From: Geotrypetes seraphini
Lineage: Eukaryota; Chordata; Amphibia; Gymnophiona; Dermophiidae
NCBI RefSeq assembly: GCF_902459505.1
Contig: NC_047096.1
Coordinates: 992,001 to 1,056,000 of the forward strand
Direction of reading: 5' to 3'
DNA length: 64,000 nt
Part shown: in pieces, positions 1 through 13,500 of the stretch
Numbering within the stretch: position 1 is the stretch's first letter
Layout: each line of letters starts with the position of its first letter
Position numbers and translations under genes: made by a program
The notes under the pieces: generated by a model
What the model saw: only the letters and a program-made list of their open reading frames with translations
The model's database searches: none
Told to the model about the DNA's origin: nothing

Positions 1-739
1 CTGTCGTCACAGAATGTCGTCTCCTCAGAATCCTGCTGACAACTGTCTTGCTAATGTGCTTTTGACTGGAAACACAAGAAAAGAAAACACTGGAATCAGT
101 CCATACAAACATTTTGACATGGTGGGCCAAGAGCACATGGATGGAGCGTTTGTGTGAACTAATATAAATTAAATGTAAACATCATAACATAAAAGGTTTT
201 GGTCTTTAAAAGGTAGCAAAGCATGAAAACGTAAGGCTTATTGTTCAAAACGAATGCACATGATCATCTCTCCCTTCCTCTCCTTCACCCCAATTCTTCC
301 TCTTTCATTCCCCTTCCCCACATGTGCAGCATCTTTTTTCCCCTCTCACCCATCCCCTTGTGCCTTCCCTCAGCAACATATTTCTATCCCTCCATCCCTC
401 CCATTCCCCTGTGCAGCAGAACACTTACCCAGCTTCCATCTTCCCCTCCGTCCCTCCCATCCCTTGTGCAGCAAAACCGTTGCCCAGCTTCCATCTTCCC
501 TCCCATCCTTCATGCAGCAGAACCCTTGCCCAGCTTCCATCCTTCCAGTCTGTCCCAGTATTGCAACTCTTATATTCTTATGTAGATTGGGAGTCCTCTT
601 GTACCTACCGTACCTGAATATTCACCACTTCAACATGTTTCAGGCTTGTAATGTAAACATTTACCTATTAAGTCACCAACATAAAGATCCCACAGCAGAA
701 ACAAAACTGAACCTTCCTTCCTAGGTATGGAAAGGTTTT
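1..739. other. ATXN7L2 downstream flank / 3' UTR
   Basis: Follows the ATXN7L2 stop on the minus strand. I see no clear AATAAA on that strand. The segment 241-560 is C/T-rich low complexity; its open frames are repetitive Ser/Pro/Leu readings, not genes. Confidence 0.5.
411..560. repeat. Short C/T-rich minisatellite, three units
   Basis: Three imperfect units of about 46-55 bp, each starting (g/a)TGCAGCA(a/g)AAC and containing CCCAGCTTCCATCTTCC, begin near 411, 466 and 512. The same TGTGCAGCAT/C-rich flavour recurs near 11.3 kb and 57.8 kb, so this may be one interspersed family. Confidence 0.6.
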
Positions 740-1547
740 CTAAATTACTGTTTGTGAAGAGTGATGAGAGAGTGAGGATTTTACCTTCAATGTGTTTTGT
801 TTCTCTTCGAATCCTAGCAAAGATACAGTTTTCTTCCTGCGAGATGAGAAGCCAATGTTGGCTGCAGATAAGTGTTTTGGCTTCTCTGGTCGGAAGTAGG
901 TGCTAAGGCTTTTTCTCTTTTTCTCATCCTCCACAGGTATAGAAGTCAGTTGTATAGCTTTAGCTGTGCTGGCTGATGTTCCACAGTTTTCCAGCTGCTG
1001 CTGGGAGGATTTCCGAGAGTCGGTAAACTCTGTTCGTTTGAGTCTGGTGTCTGACGGAGTGACTCCATTTACAACATGTTCTGAGAAAGACTGAGCCTTT
1101 GAAGGAGAGGGCAAGGACTTCCCTGGCTCCGTAACACAGTTTCTTTTGTGGTGTGAAGAGCTGTGGAAGCAGCTGGAAGACAGTTTGCGCTTTCGAGGAG
1201 AAACTTCAGTGTCCTGATTGTCCCCTTCTTTTCCCCTGGAGGAGCGGCTGGATTTGGTGGAAGGCAGTTTGCTGAATGATGGGGAGGGGGTGTTGGCTGG
1301 GAGAGGAGAGGTCATGGCCTGGCTCCCCCCTGCGCAGTCTGCTTGGCTGCATGCAGCCGCTACATGGGGAGAGCAGGCCACATAGCTCACTGCAGCACGG
1401 GTCCTTGCTTCCTTGACAATACACGAAGGAGAAGTTCTTGCAGGGGAACCACCAGAAACAGAGCAGGAGTTACCGTTCTCAGAACTGGGGGCAACAGAAC
1501 ATCCTGGTACTGTGGGAACTTGGAGGTCAGCTGCTGGAGGTATTTTT
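740..1547 (-). CDS. ATXN7L2: ATXN7L2 terminal coding exon 10
   Basis: Residues 472-740 plus a TAG stop. It starts KIPPAAD and contains VAAACSQAD and [20 protein letters not shown], almost as in human. It then has the basic RKRKLSS patch, [18 protein letters not shown] and a final [10 protein letters not shown] possible GTAAAA donor after TLK (785|784) is read through here, because the downstream residues still resemble the human TLKSKAH end. Confidence 0.92.
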
Positions 1548-4500
1548 CTGTATATTTCAAGCAAACAACAACATTCATTAGAAAATGCTTTTCTCCCCAT
1601 TTCATATCTTAGCTGCATTACCTATCAGAGCTACAGTATATGGGTGCGTCTGACTAGGTTCGTATTATGAATTTCACTTACACCTTTAATACTGCACTGC
1701 CATGCTTATAGATTGTAAAGCATCTGCCGGAACCATCCAATGCCAAATAATCTCTCTTCCTTCTGCTTGGTGTCAGCAAGCACATGTAACTTGAGACAAG
1801 TCTCAGATTTTGATGGTACACCAACTTACTTCCACATATGAGAACTCAGGTGCCGCTCCAACATGGAACTGAATGCAGAACAGAAGCGGTCAAATCGTCT
1901 GTTAAACAAATAACATCCCAAGCCAACTAGCCGGCTCCCAAACGTACAGTGCTGTGAGGGAAAATAAAGTGAAGAACTCATGTCAGCTCATGCAGAGCTT
2001 GATTTCTGCTTCACTGTGTGTTTTCCGGCAGCCCACTCCACCTGTTGATTCCCACAACACCCTTCAATCCTAGTTTCACTTCTTCCCAAATCTACCTGGA
2101 GATTTCTAAGGACTCCAGCATTGCATACTTAGGTCCCCAAAATGAAGGGGAAAAAAATCAGTCTAAACCTGTCTTTTTAGTTTATTTTTGAAGGAGGCCT
2201 TGGCCATGCCTGGGACTCTGAAGTTTTTCTGAACCCCCATCCCACTCCATTTCTTTCTTCTGTTCTTGTAAACCACCATGTTTTGCTTTCAGGCATCAAT
2301 GGTTGACCTGTGGTCCAGAATGGAACTCCATCACTTCTTTTGAATTTCCAGAACCAAACCAGGTGCCTGGTCTGCTCCGGTCCCTCTTTGTAAGGGAATC
2401 AGCCTGGAGAACAGCAGTTCTCCCTTTAATCCAGACCCTCTTCAGTTCAGTCAGGACTCAGGAGTGTGCTTGTATATTTGTATTGTGTACCCAGTAGACT
2501 AGAGAATGACATTGGAACACATTTGTCCCCGTCCCCACAGGAACTCAATTTTCCCATTCCGTTCCTGCGAGTTTTGTTGCTGTCCCTGTCCCTGTCCCAT
2601 TCCTGAAAGCTCTGCCTTAACTGCACAAGCCTCGAACAACAATTTTAAAGTGTTTGAGACTTGTGCAGATGAGGACAGAGCTTATAGGAATGAGTTCCCG
2701 CGGGGACGGGAAAAAATTTGTCCCCGAGTCCTTCTCAAGTATACAGTTCACACCAGTCCCTGGCTCATTTCCTCCCCCTCCGCAGTTTGTCTCCTAATTA
2801 AGCCCTAAGCACCAGAGATGGAATAGCTTACAAAGCCCCACAGTGGCCACTACAGCCTGAACAATGCCAGGCCAAACCCTGTATACTGATAAATCTATTC
2901 ATAAATGTCTTCTTTCCTCGTCCCAGGCTGATTCAGCCTCTGGAGACAGACTTACTGCCTGTGGTTGTGGTGGCTGCCTTACGTAAGGGCACTCCAGCCT
3001 CTCCAATTCATCTGGCGTTTCTTCTTCACTCTCCTCGCTAGGACTGGCAAATAGATGGAGAAGCCCAGCCTCTGCTTCGCAGGGTGAGGGAACCTCCTGC
3101 TCCAAGTCACTATCTGAGGAAATCCTGTAAGAGCAGAAAGGGTAAGAAACATCTCCAGCCACCTTCTCCCCCTTCTACATCAGTCCTGTCCCCCCACCTT
3201 TTTGGCATCCTTCTCTTCCTTCCACCTGCCCTATTAATTCTGCTTCCACTCCATTTCTTTAAAGCGGAGGTCACTAATGTAACACGATTCCTAAACTCCA
3301 GACCTCAGAAGTGACTTGTTTCACACGAGATCAATTTCCTCATGGCTGCTTTGCATCATCATCGGTCCAAAATAAGCCTGGAAAGTTTGTACTACAAACA
3401 CTCTGCTTATAATGATATCTTTACATTTTCAAAAGCACAATGAAAACTTAGCTTAAGACAAGGATCCTGTCCCGACATGGGCCATGTTTCGTGAGATCAC
3501 TTGCTGCTTCAGGCAGCGCCCGTTCTCTCTGACATTTACACTTTTACGCATCTGCTTCGACTTTTCCAACAATAAACTACAACCACCACTCAATTTACCT
3601 GGGATTCCAACATTAATGCAGAGCCAAAAAGACCCCTATAGATTTTACATTCTCAACAGGAAATTGATCAAAGACCTTCAGGCACCCACAACATTTCCAT
3701 CTTTTGCACATCAAATTCAGCACCAGCCAGGTATTTACCAGGGCTGTGGAGTTGGAGTCAGAGTCAGAACTGGAAAAATGTATTGACTTGACTCCAGCTT
3801 CAAAATAAAAACTTACAACATTGCAGCGGTTGGTAAATTTATCATTCCTTTTTCATTTAGGGCAGGGGTGGGCAACTCTGGTCCTCGAGGGCTGGAATCC
3901 AGTCGGGTTTTCAGGATTTCCCCAATGAATATGCATTGAAAGCAGTGCATGCAAATAGATCTCATTGCATATTCATTGAGGAAATCCTAAAAACCCGACT
4001 GGATTCCGGCCCTTAAGGACCGGAGTTGCCCACCCCTGATTTAGGGCCTTTGTTCAAACTTCAAATAAATATATTTTGCTGTAGTGTGCAGAGATAGACA
4101 ACAGAAAAATCACTCAGAAAGTAATTATTCTGGACTCATTTCAAATAGGATTAACTGCAACCAAAGTCCCTCTGATTCTATATAATTACTGTCTTATTCA
4201 AAAGAAGGTTGGCAAAGTATGATTATAAATTATTTTATTAGATAACAAAAATACTTAGACATCTGGCATGCAAGTAATAAAAAAAAGTTACAAAATCTTC
4301 TAATGATTAGTGATCTATCAGAGTGTTTCTCAACTTGGTCCTGGAGTTCCCCCTTGCCAGTCAGGTTTTCAGGATATCCACAATGAATATGCATGAAAGA
4401 AATTTGCAAATGGAGGCAGCATATGCAAATCAAGTTTATACATATTCATTGTGGATATCCTGAAAACCTGGTCTATTAGTCTTAATTTTGTACATAAAGA

Positions 4501-7500
4501 AATATGCTGTTTCTGTAATTAGTCAAAGTTCTCTTAGATTTACTATAAATATTAAGAGTCAAACAACAGCAAAATAGAGGAGGCAGAGCTGAAGGTTGAT
4601 TACTGACTCCACAAACCTGGCATTTATTTCATTTCATAAGATATAAGGTAGTCCACTGAGGAACCAAAACTGCACATCAGGATGGACCATTTGGGTCTTT
4701 ACCTGCCCTCATTTACTATGTTATATCAGCAGCCTAAAAAAAAGAGTAAAACCTGAATTAAGTCTGTGCTTTCACTTTACCTGTGGAGCGCATGCGGTGG
4801 CTTCAACTGGCAGGCAGTGGTACTGGACAGAGATGCTACAGATGTAAGTACTGAAGCCTCCTGTAGGAGGCGCTCGCTGACACAGTCCTTCCACACAGTA
4901 CTCTTCTCTTTTGAAGGCTCACTGTTCCTGGCACTGGTCTTCAATTCTGCCACCAAGACATCAAAGTCTTTTGCACGTCCCTGGACCTCCCGCCTCTGAT
5001 GCACAGAATGAATCTACAAAACCAAGATAGGGTTTAGGACAGAGGTCTCAAAATCCCTCCTCGAGGGCCGGAATCCAATCGGGTTTTCAGGATTTCCCCA
5101 ATGAATATGCATGAGATCTATGTGCATGCACTACTTTCAATGCATATTCATTGGGGAAATCCTGAAAACCCGACTGGATTGCGGCCCTCAAGGAGGGACT
5201 TTGAGATCCCTGGTTTAGGATCTTGGAAATATCAGCTGTGTGCTCCTCCCCTCCTGTTTCAACTCCCTTTTCTGTGCCTTTGTGCGTAACCAGTCTCCTC
5301 CCCTCCCCAACCCCCTTCCCATCTCCATTATTCAGTAACAAACATGGCTGTCCACTCAGTGCAGCTTAGAGGGGCGGACAGAGAGGAAACCCCCTATCAA
5401 ATAATACCTTGCAAGTGATTAAGCGAGTGCAGACTCGTTTAGTGTCCGGATTTAGAACCCCACACTGCCTGTTCAGATCACACTCCTTCCCTGCAGGGAT
5501 TAAGGAGAAGAAAGGAGGGTACATCAAAATAAGATCAGTCTGATATAAGAAACATACTTCTGAAACTCATCCTATCAGGGATGGATATGCACTCCTGTCC
5601 TGCTGGGTTTCAGCCCATCTCCACTAGCCATCGTAGCTATCAGGAGGTTCTTCTTTCAAACAGCAGCTTAGACCACACAAAACAATTATTTAAGACAAAA
5701 AAACCTCTGCATCTAAAGGTGACTGTGAAGGGGGTCATGGCTAATTCAGGACATGACTACAAGTGATTTTTCTGTTGAAATCACTTAAAAAAAAAATAAG
5801 GAGATCGAGCCTGGACTAGAACAAGGTAGGTGCTGATCCACTGTTCTGCCCACTGTGTGATCAAGTCACCTCTGGCCCACGAACACGGTTCATACACACT
5901 GAGGGCAAGATGCACTAAAGTCTCCAATCATCTAACGATCATCGCCAAACCGGTTCAACTGGTTTAGTGACATTGTATTTGTCGACCCCATGCACAAAAT
6001 GGCTCACCACGTGTTTTTCCGTGTGATTGCTCATTCTCTGATCAAGCCATGCAAATAGGTCATTAATATTAAAATGCCACATATCTAGACAACTGATCGA
6101 TGCTCTAACATCACTTTGCCATGCACAAAAAAATAGCAAACACTTCGACCGACCTGAAAAAATTGACAGGTCTAGCTAGACCTGTTGGTAATTGTGTTAC
6201 CAACAGGTCTGCCTATTTTTTTCATTTTTTTTTAATGGCACAGATGTTGTGCGTGTGTTATACATGTGCAATATCTGCCCCATTTAAAAAAAAAAAAGTG
6301 AGCCGAATTGCTGCACTCTCCCCCCCCCCACCCCCAGATACCATCTGCATACTCCCCAATGATGGCTTCCCCTGCCGGCTCTGTGCATGTGTGAAAGTTG
6401 CTTTTTCAGTGACCGGTGGGGTGGGATTATGGCCAACCTCCACAAAACTAATTTGCATGGAAAGTCCATCGTGCATCAGTCGCTGTTTTAAAATCGCTCA
6501 ATAAATCGGCCAGAGCGACAGTTCTTAGTGCATCTAGCCCTGAGACCTTTGACGTGCAGCCCTACCCTGCCTTTCTGTTCCACAAACATTAGACTCACGA
6601 GAAAGCTTCTTCGGATATCTCTGTGCACTTTTGGTCGTACTTGTCCCCTTACTGAGTGATGCTGGAAAACACTCTTCTCTCCTTTGTAGCACATCCAGCA
6701 TCACACCGGCACCAGGCTTGGTTGGTGACGATGCTTCTGCTCTGGCACTAGGCATGGCCGGTACAAGGCATTCGTTTGGCGAACTCTCTTCCGAGTTCAT
6801 TAGAAGAGGTCCTGCTGGAGGTGAGGTGGAAGATTTTGGATTTAGTTTGAAACCATGTCCAGCTGGTTTTGGGAGGCTTGGTATTTTCTCCAGATTTACA
6901 ACAGGCATAAACAAACTGGAAGAAGAAAGAGTTTTGTTCAGGGAGATTTGAAGGATTTTTTGCTTTTAATCAGTCATAGCCAAGTTGGCTAAAACTAGCA
7001 CACACCTGATCTATGCAGATGTTCATATACAGGCCAGCTGCCTTATTTCAACATTTCACTCAAAATTCAGTTTTATTTGACACACATAGAAATAAAATGG
7101 TGACAAATGTGACTTTCTTTTGTGACTTGCTTAAACTACTTCCTCATAATTCCAGAGCCCTTCCTACAGATGCACTGCACTGCCTGCCTTCCTCTCTTTT
7201 CTTACCGAACATTTTCTTTTGCTGGGTTTTCCTGCCTTTCAGGTTGAAGGTTTCTTATTCGGGCACCATGTGCCCTCTCCCTCGGAGGCTTTTCTCCATG
7301 CCTTCTGCAGGTAGGAATCTCCCCATTCAGCACCTGGTCCCGCCGTGAGCTTAAGGTGGTGTGTGCACGACCATAAAGCTTACTCAGAGCTCCATGTCTC
7401 CTTTCTGGAAATACAGAAATTTGTGTTATTATCATTATCGTTCACTAAATTTGATCAAGGCAATATGCAATAATCAAATATACCAATAATAAAAGAAAGG

Positions 7501-10500
7501 ACTCCAGTAAAAACAGGAATATACCAGAATAAAAGAAAAACAGGTACCTTAAAGTACCCCCTACACACTGAAGAAAAGCAGGTGGGAGCAGGTTAGGACC
7601 AAAAATACATTCTCCCTGTCATTTTGATGAGCCATTATTGTCTAAGAGCATAAGAATTGCCCTACTGGGACAGACTGAAGGTCCATCAAGCCCAGTATCC
7701 TGTTTCCAACACTGGCCAACCCATGTCCAAGTACCAGGCAGAAACCCAAAGAGTAGCAACATTCCAGAGCTGAGATTGTGATGTCATAATGCCTCATTCC
7801 ACAATGCCTAAGAGCCAAACTCATCAGTGATGTCACAATGGCTTGATCCTATATTTGGTTCACATAAGAACCGAAGGTCCTCCAAGCCAAACTCATCAGT
7901 GATGTCACAATGGCTCACATAAGAGCATAAGAGTTGTCATACTGGGACAGACCGAAGGTCCATCGAGCCCAGTATCTTGTTTCCAACAGTGGCCAACCCA
8001 GGTCCCAAGTACCAGGCAGAGACCCAAAGAGTAGCAACATTCCAGAGCTGAGATTGTGTTGTCATAATGCCTTATTCCACCAGTTCCTAAGAGCCAACTT
8101 CATCAGTGATGTCAGTGGTGTGCCCTCACCTGGAGTACTGTGTCCAGCACTGGTCGCCGTACAAGAAGAAGGACACGGTACTACTTGAAAGGGTCCAGAG
8201 AAGAGCGACTAAAATGGTTAAGGGGCTGGAGGAGATGCCGTACAGTGAAAGATTAGAGAAACTGGGCCTTTTCTCCCTCGAACAGAGGAGATTGAGATGG
8301 GACATGATTGAAACATTCAAGGTACTGAAGGGAATGAAATAGACTTAGTAGATAAGGACAGGTTGTTCACCCTCTCCAAGGTAGGGAAAACGAGAGGGCA
8401 CTCTCTAAAGTTGAAAGGGGACAGATTCCGTACAAATGTAAGGAAGTTCTTCTTCACCCAGAGAGTGGTAGAAAACTGGAATGCTCTTCTGGCGTCTGTC
8501 CTAGGGGAAAACACCCTCCGGGGATTCAAGACAAAGTTAAGACAAGTTCCTGCTAAACAGAATGTACGCAGGTAGGGCTAGTCTCAAGGTGCTGGTCTTT
8601 GACCAGAGGGCTGCCGCGTGAGCGGACTGCTGGGCACGATGGACCACTGATCTGACCCAGTAGCGGCAATTCTTAGGTTATGTCTTATGTTATGTTACAC
8701 AATGGTTCGATCCTAGACTTGGCTCACATAAGAACATAAGAGTTGTCATACTGGGATAGCCCAAAGGTCCATCAAGCCCAGTATCCTGTTTCTAACAGTG
8801 ACCAATCCAGGTCAGAAGTAGAGAATGACACGGTGGATGTTATCTGCGGCTAGCCGCAAGTAACCCGCCAAAACGGTGGAGGGGGAAAGGTGCTCATTGC
8901 AGGTACGGAGACTAGGCCATCCACTGCCCCATTGAGCGGTGAATGGCCTTGTCCCACAGTTAAGGAAGGGAACGCGCGCAGTCACTTCCCTCCTTCCCAC
9001 CTACCCACCTGAATCTATCTATCTCCCTCCCTCCCCTTTACCTTCGTGGCGCTTTAAGGTTTCAGTCTTGTAGAAAGCTGCCAGCGCGTACGTGCAGTCA
9101 TGCATGTGTGGGCGGAAACTTCTCCTCTGACTCAACTTCCGGTTGCATCAGAGGAGAAGCTTCCGCCCACACACGCACGCGACTGCACGTACGCGCTGGC
9201 GGCTTTTAACAAGACTGAAACCTTAAAACGCACCGTGAAGGTAAGGGGGAGGGAGGGAGCTGCACAGATCACGTGAGGGGTGCCAAAAGGAAGGGTGGAT
9301 AGGGGACGGCAGGAACAGTGGTCCGGTGATGGGGCAGTGACGGGGAAAGATTTTTTTCCCTGTGTCATTCTCTAGTCAGAAGTACTTAGCTAGATCCCAA
9401 GTAATAAAACAGATTTTATGCTGCTTATCCTAGGAATAAGCAGTGGATTTCTTCAAGTCCATCTCAATAATGGCTTATTGACTTCTCTTTTAGGAAATTA
9501 TTCAAACTTTTTAAAACCCTGCTAAGCTAACTGATTTCAACACATTCTCTGGCAAAGAAGTCCAAGTTTAATTACACGTTGTATGAAGAAATATTTTTTT
9601 CCCGATTTGTTTTAAATCTACTACTTAGTAGCTTTATCACATGCCCCCTAGTCCTAGTATTTTTGGAACGAGTGAACAAGTGATTCACATCTACCCTTTC
9701 AACTCCAGTCAGTATTTTATAGACCTCTATCATATCACCTCTGAGCAATCTCTTCTCCAAGCTGAAGAGCCCTAGCCACTTTAGCCTTTCCTCATAGGGA
9801 AGTCGTCCCATCCCTTTTATCACCCTTCTCTGTACCTTTTCCAATTCCACTATATCATTTTTGAGATACAGTGACCAGAATTGCACACAAGGTGCGGCCG
9901 TACCATAGAGCGATACAAAGACATTTTAACTGTACAACTAGATGTATTCCCAGGGCCGGTTTTAGACCTGCTGGGGCCCAGGGCAGAAATTAAGGAGGGG
10001 GGCCCCGATCCATTCTCCTCCTTGCACCAGTCCCCTCCCTCGATCTCCCCATCTGTCATTTCTACTGCACATAAGACAACTTTAAATGACTTCTTCAGAC
10101 ACAAAACATAGATTGTCCTTTACCAAAAACAGAATTGATCACAAACAGAATGGGAGCCCTACAAAATTATAACTCATAGAAACATAATGGCATGTATTAC
10201 AACACTGGAGCAATAAAAACAGATATGCACTTCTGTTTATAGTGAATACGCAGGCCCAGGTCCTTGCTGTGGCTGGGAGGGATCCTGAAGCCTACTCCAG
10301 TGTGTCTCTGAGCTGCAGAGCTTAAAGAGTTCTGGCTACTGGACTGGAGGAAGAGGTCTTCAGTTGACAGAGCTTGGAGAGCCCAACCAGCTTAGGTATT
10401 TCAATTTGGCCAGGGAGCAGGGGGAAGGGCAGGAAGAAAATGTAGTGGTAAGCCACTGAACACAATACAAAAACCTGTGATGCAAATTGAAAAGAAAACT

Positions 10501-13500
10501 TTTTTCTACCTTTGTGGTCTGGATATTTTATTTTTGCATCATGTTGGTCCCATTTTGTCTCTTCTTAATTCTCTATCCAGTGCTTGATGTCCATGTCTTT
10601 TTTCCTCTCTCCTGTCTCATTTCATTCCCTTTCTACACTGACCTTTCCTTTTTAGCTTTTGTTCTTTTCTACATCTCCATCCACTCCAATTTCCTTCTTT
10701 TCCTTTTTCAACTATCTACCAACTTTCCATCTCTCTTTCTCATTCCCCATCCTCCAATTCCCTTCTCTTTCATCTACTCCTCATTATCACATTTCGATAC
10801 CTCCATACTCACTATCCTCCTCTCATTCATCTCCTTGTCATTGCCCCCTATCTCTCCCAGTTGATTTCACAATTTCCAGTATATTCCCTCCTTCCATTCT
10901 TGTAACCCAGGGGTAGGGAACTCCTGTCCTCGAGAGCCGTATTCCAGTTGGGTTTTCAGGATTTCCCCAATGAAAATGCATTGAAAGCAGTGCATGCAAA
11001 TAGATCTCATGCATATTCATTGGGGAAATCCTGAAAACCCAACTGGAATATGACTCTCAAGGACTGGAGTTCCCTACCCCTGTTGTAACCCAACATCTTC
11101 TGTCCCTCCACCCTTCATGACCTAATAGCTCCCTGTCCTTTATTCTTCCACTATCTTAAAAACATGATGGCAGATAAAGGACAAATGGCCCATCCAGTCT
11201 GCCCAAATGCAGTAACCATTATCTCTTCCTTTCTCTAAGAGACCCACATGCCTATCCCTGTCCCATCTCTCTTTCCTCCTGTCCCTTCCTCCACAATCCA
11301 TCACCTCACCTCCTCTTTCTCTCCTCCCCCTCATGGTCCAACATTGCTCCTGCTCTTTCCTGCTGTTCTTTCCTCCTCTCATCTCATGATTCAGCATCTC
11401 TCCTGTCCACTCCCACCCCCAGTCCAACAATTCTCCTTCTCTCCCTCCCTCTCATCCATTATATTTCTTGTTCTTCCATACAGCTTCTTCTCCTCCCCGG
11501 GCCTGACCTCCCGAGTCCAACATCGCTGCCAGGGGTTTAGCCATGGAAAGCCTCGGGGGTCCAGGCTCAGGCCCCCTTTCCATTCTTGGCTCAGGCTCCC
11601 CCAGTGCCAATGCATATACTGTCTGGCATTCCCCCCACCCCACAACATATGCAGTTCAGCTTCTCTCTCCTTTCCCTCCTCCCCAGGGTCTGGCATCTCT
11701 TTCCCTTTCTCCCTACCCCATATGCTTCTGCTGCATTTCTCCGGCGTCAGCTCTTTCAAGGCAGCCTTGCCTCCCCAGAATCTTTTTCTGCACAACACTG
11801 CAGAGAGAAAGCTACTAGGTCGGCAAGAGGCAAGGCAGTAGCATGTGGGGTTGAGGGAAGGGAAAAGAGATGCCAGATCGTGGGAAGGAGGGACAGACAC
11901 TGGATCATAGGAGGTGGGAGGGGGAAAGAAATGCATGGCCTCCTGTGGGAGGGATGGAGGAAGAATGTGTTGCCACCCCCAAATTGGAGGGCTGCCTATG
12001 TTCCTATAAAATCCTTCCCTCCCACTGTCCACCATCCCTATCCCTCCCCTCCCCCCTTCTCACCTCACCCCATTCCCTCTGTTTCACAATTTGTTTTCTA
12101 GTCCCTTCTCCCCACTTCAGGTCTGCGTTACCCCTGCTCTCATCCCTCCCTGCCCCCTGGGTTAACTTAAAACAGCTCCAGGGGCCCCGCATCTGTCCAT
12201 CTCCTTCCCTGCCCCTCACCTTCCTGGTCTCTTTTCAAAGTTGAAATCTTCTTTTTCAGAGTGGGTCCAGTGCAGCAGCCTTTCTCACAAGCTGCTGGCA
12301 CAGCCCAAAAGCTTTCCTTCTGCCACTATCCGTCCCCCTCTGATGCAACTTCCTGTTTTCACCTAGGCAGATCGGGGCACAGGGAAAGCTTCAGGTTGTG
12401 AGAATTGTAGCTGCACCGGGGCCCCTCTGAAAAAGAAGATTTTGACTCTGAAAGGCGACTGGGAAGGAGGGAGATGGACAGGAGGGGAAGAGATGCCCAG
12501 ATTGTGGAGCCTCCTGGAGCTGTAGGGCCCAAGGCAGCTGCCCTAACGTCAGCACTATGTATACCATTTAAAATAAGTGGTCCTAATTTGTGGAGCAGAT
12601 TGCTTCAAGTTTTGAAATCTATTGCATCATTCAAGCAAGAACTAAAAACTTTGCTATTTTTGAAACATATAATGAGCAAATTCCATTGTGTTGAAGGGAA
12701 AAATCACCTGACTAGATACGTTTTTCATTTCTAATACAGCGGCTATGCATTGAGTATGAGTTGGTGTATTTGTCAATTATTTTTGTACTGTTTAAGATTT
12801 TATTATGAATGTTTTCATTTGGAACCAAACAAACAAAGTACTTGCCTTGTGAGAGACGGACAAAAAGCAAAAGAGATGTCCTTTACAACCATGTAAACAA
12901 CATCTCTTGCCTTTGGTTTTGTTTTCATTTGGAAGCCACCTAGAACATATACATAGTGCAGGTTAAAAGTATTTTAAACAAACTATGATGTAGCAGAAGA
13001 AAAGTCAAATCAAAATCCTCTGAATGCACAATCCAGGGAAAAACCTGACACCCCACTGCCCTAATCTCGTGCCACTTCTCCTTGCACCTTCCAGTCTAGC
13101 AACCGGGTGAGATTTGAAAAGGAAAATACACTGATTTCTTTTCACGGTGTGACATTTCCGACTTACCACAATGCTTCTGGAAAGCCTGAGGTTTCACGAC
13201 TTGGCTACACTGGTTACAGACCACCAGGTAAAAGTCATCATGTGCAGGGCAGTGGCCAAAAATGGACATGTCTGAAATCAGAAAAGCAACATCAGCAGCA
13301 GCTGGAAGGAGACAAAGAGCAAAGAGACAGCAACTGGACTTGAAATGGGACTATTCATGTTCCAGGCAACGGAGCGCAGAGTCGGTAAAAATGACCCAAC
13401 TAACTCCAGCTTCAAATTTTATTTATTTACAAAATCACTTGAATACACAGAAACAGTGGAAGATGGAAGGCACGCAGACACCAGGGAGCAGCTCTATCGG

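Noticed and set aside
241-724. Overlapping open frames rich in Ser, Pro and Leu
   Set aside because: They read a C/T-rich minisatellite in several frames at once; composition explains them and no family is recognisable.
11248-12101. Open frames up to 214 codons on both strands
   Set aside because: C/T-rich low-complexity interior of a repeat, open on both strands at once, with no start context or splice support.
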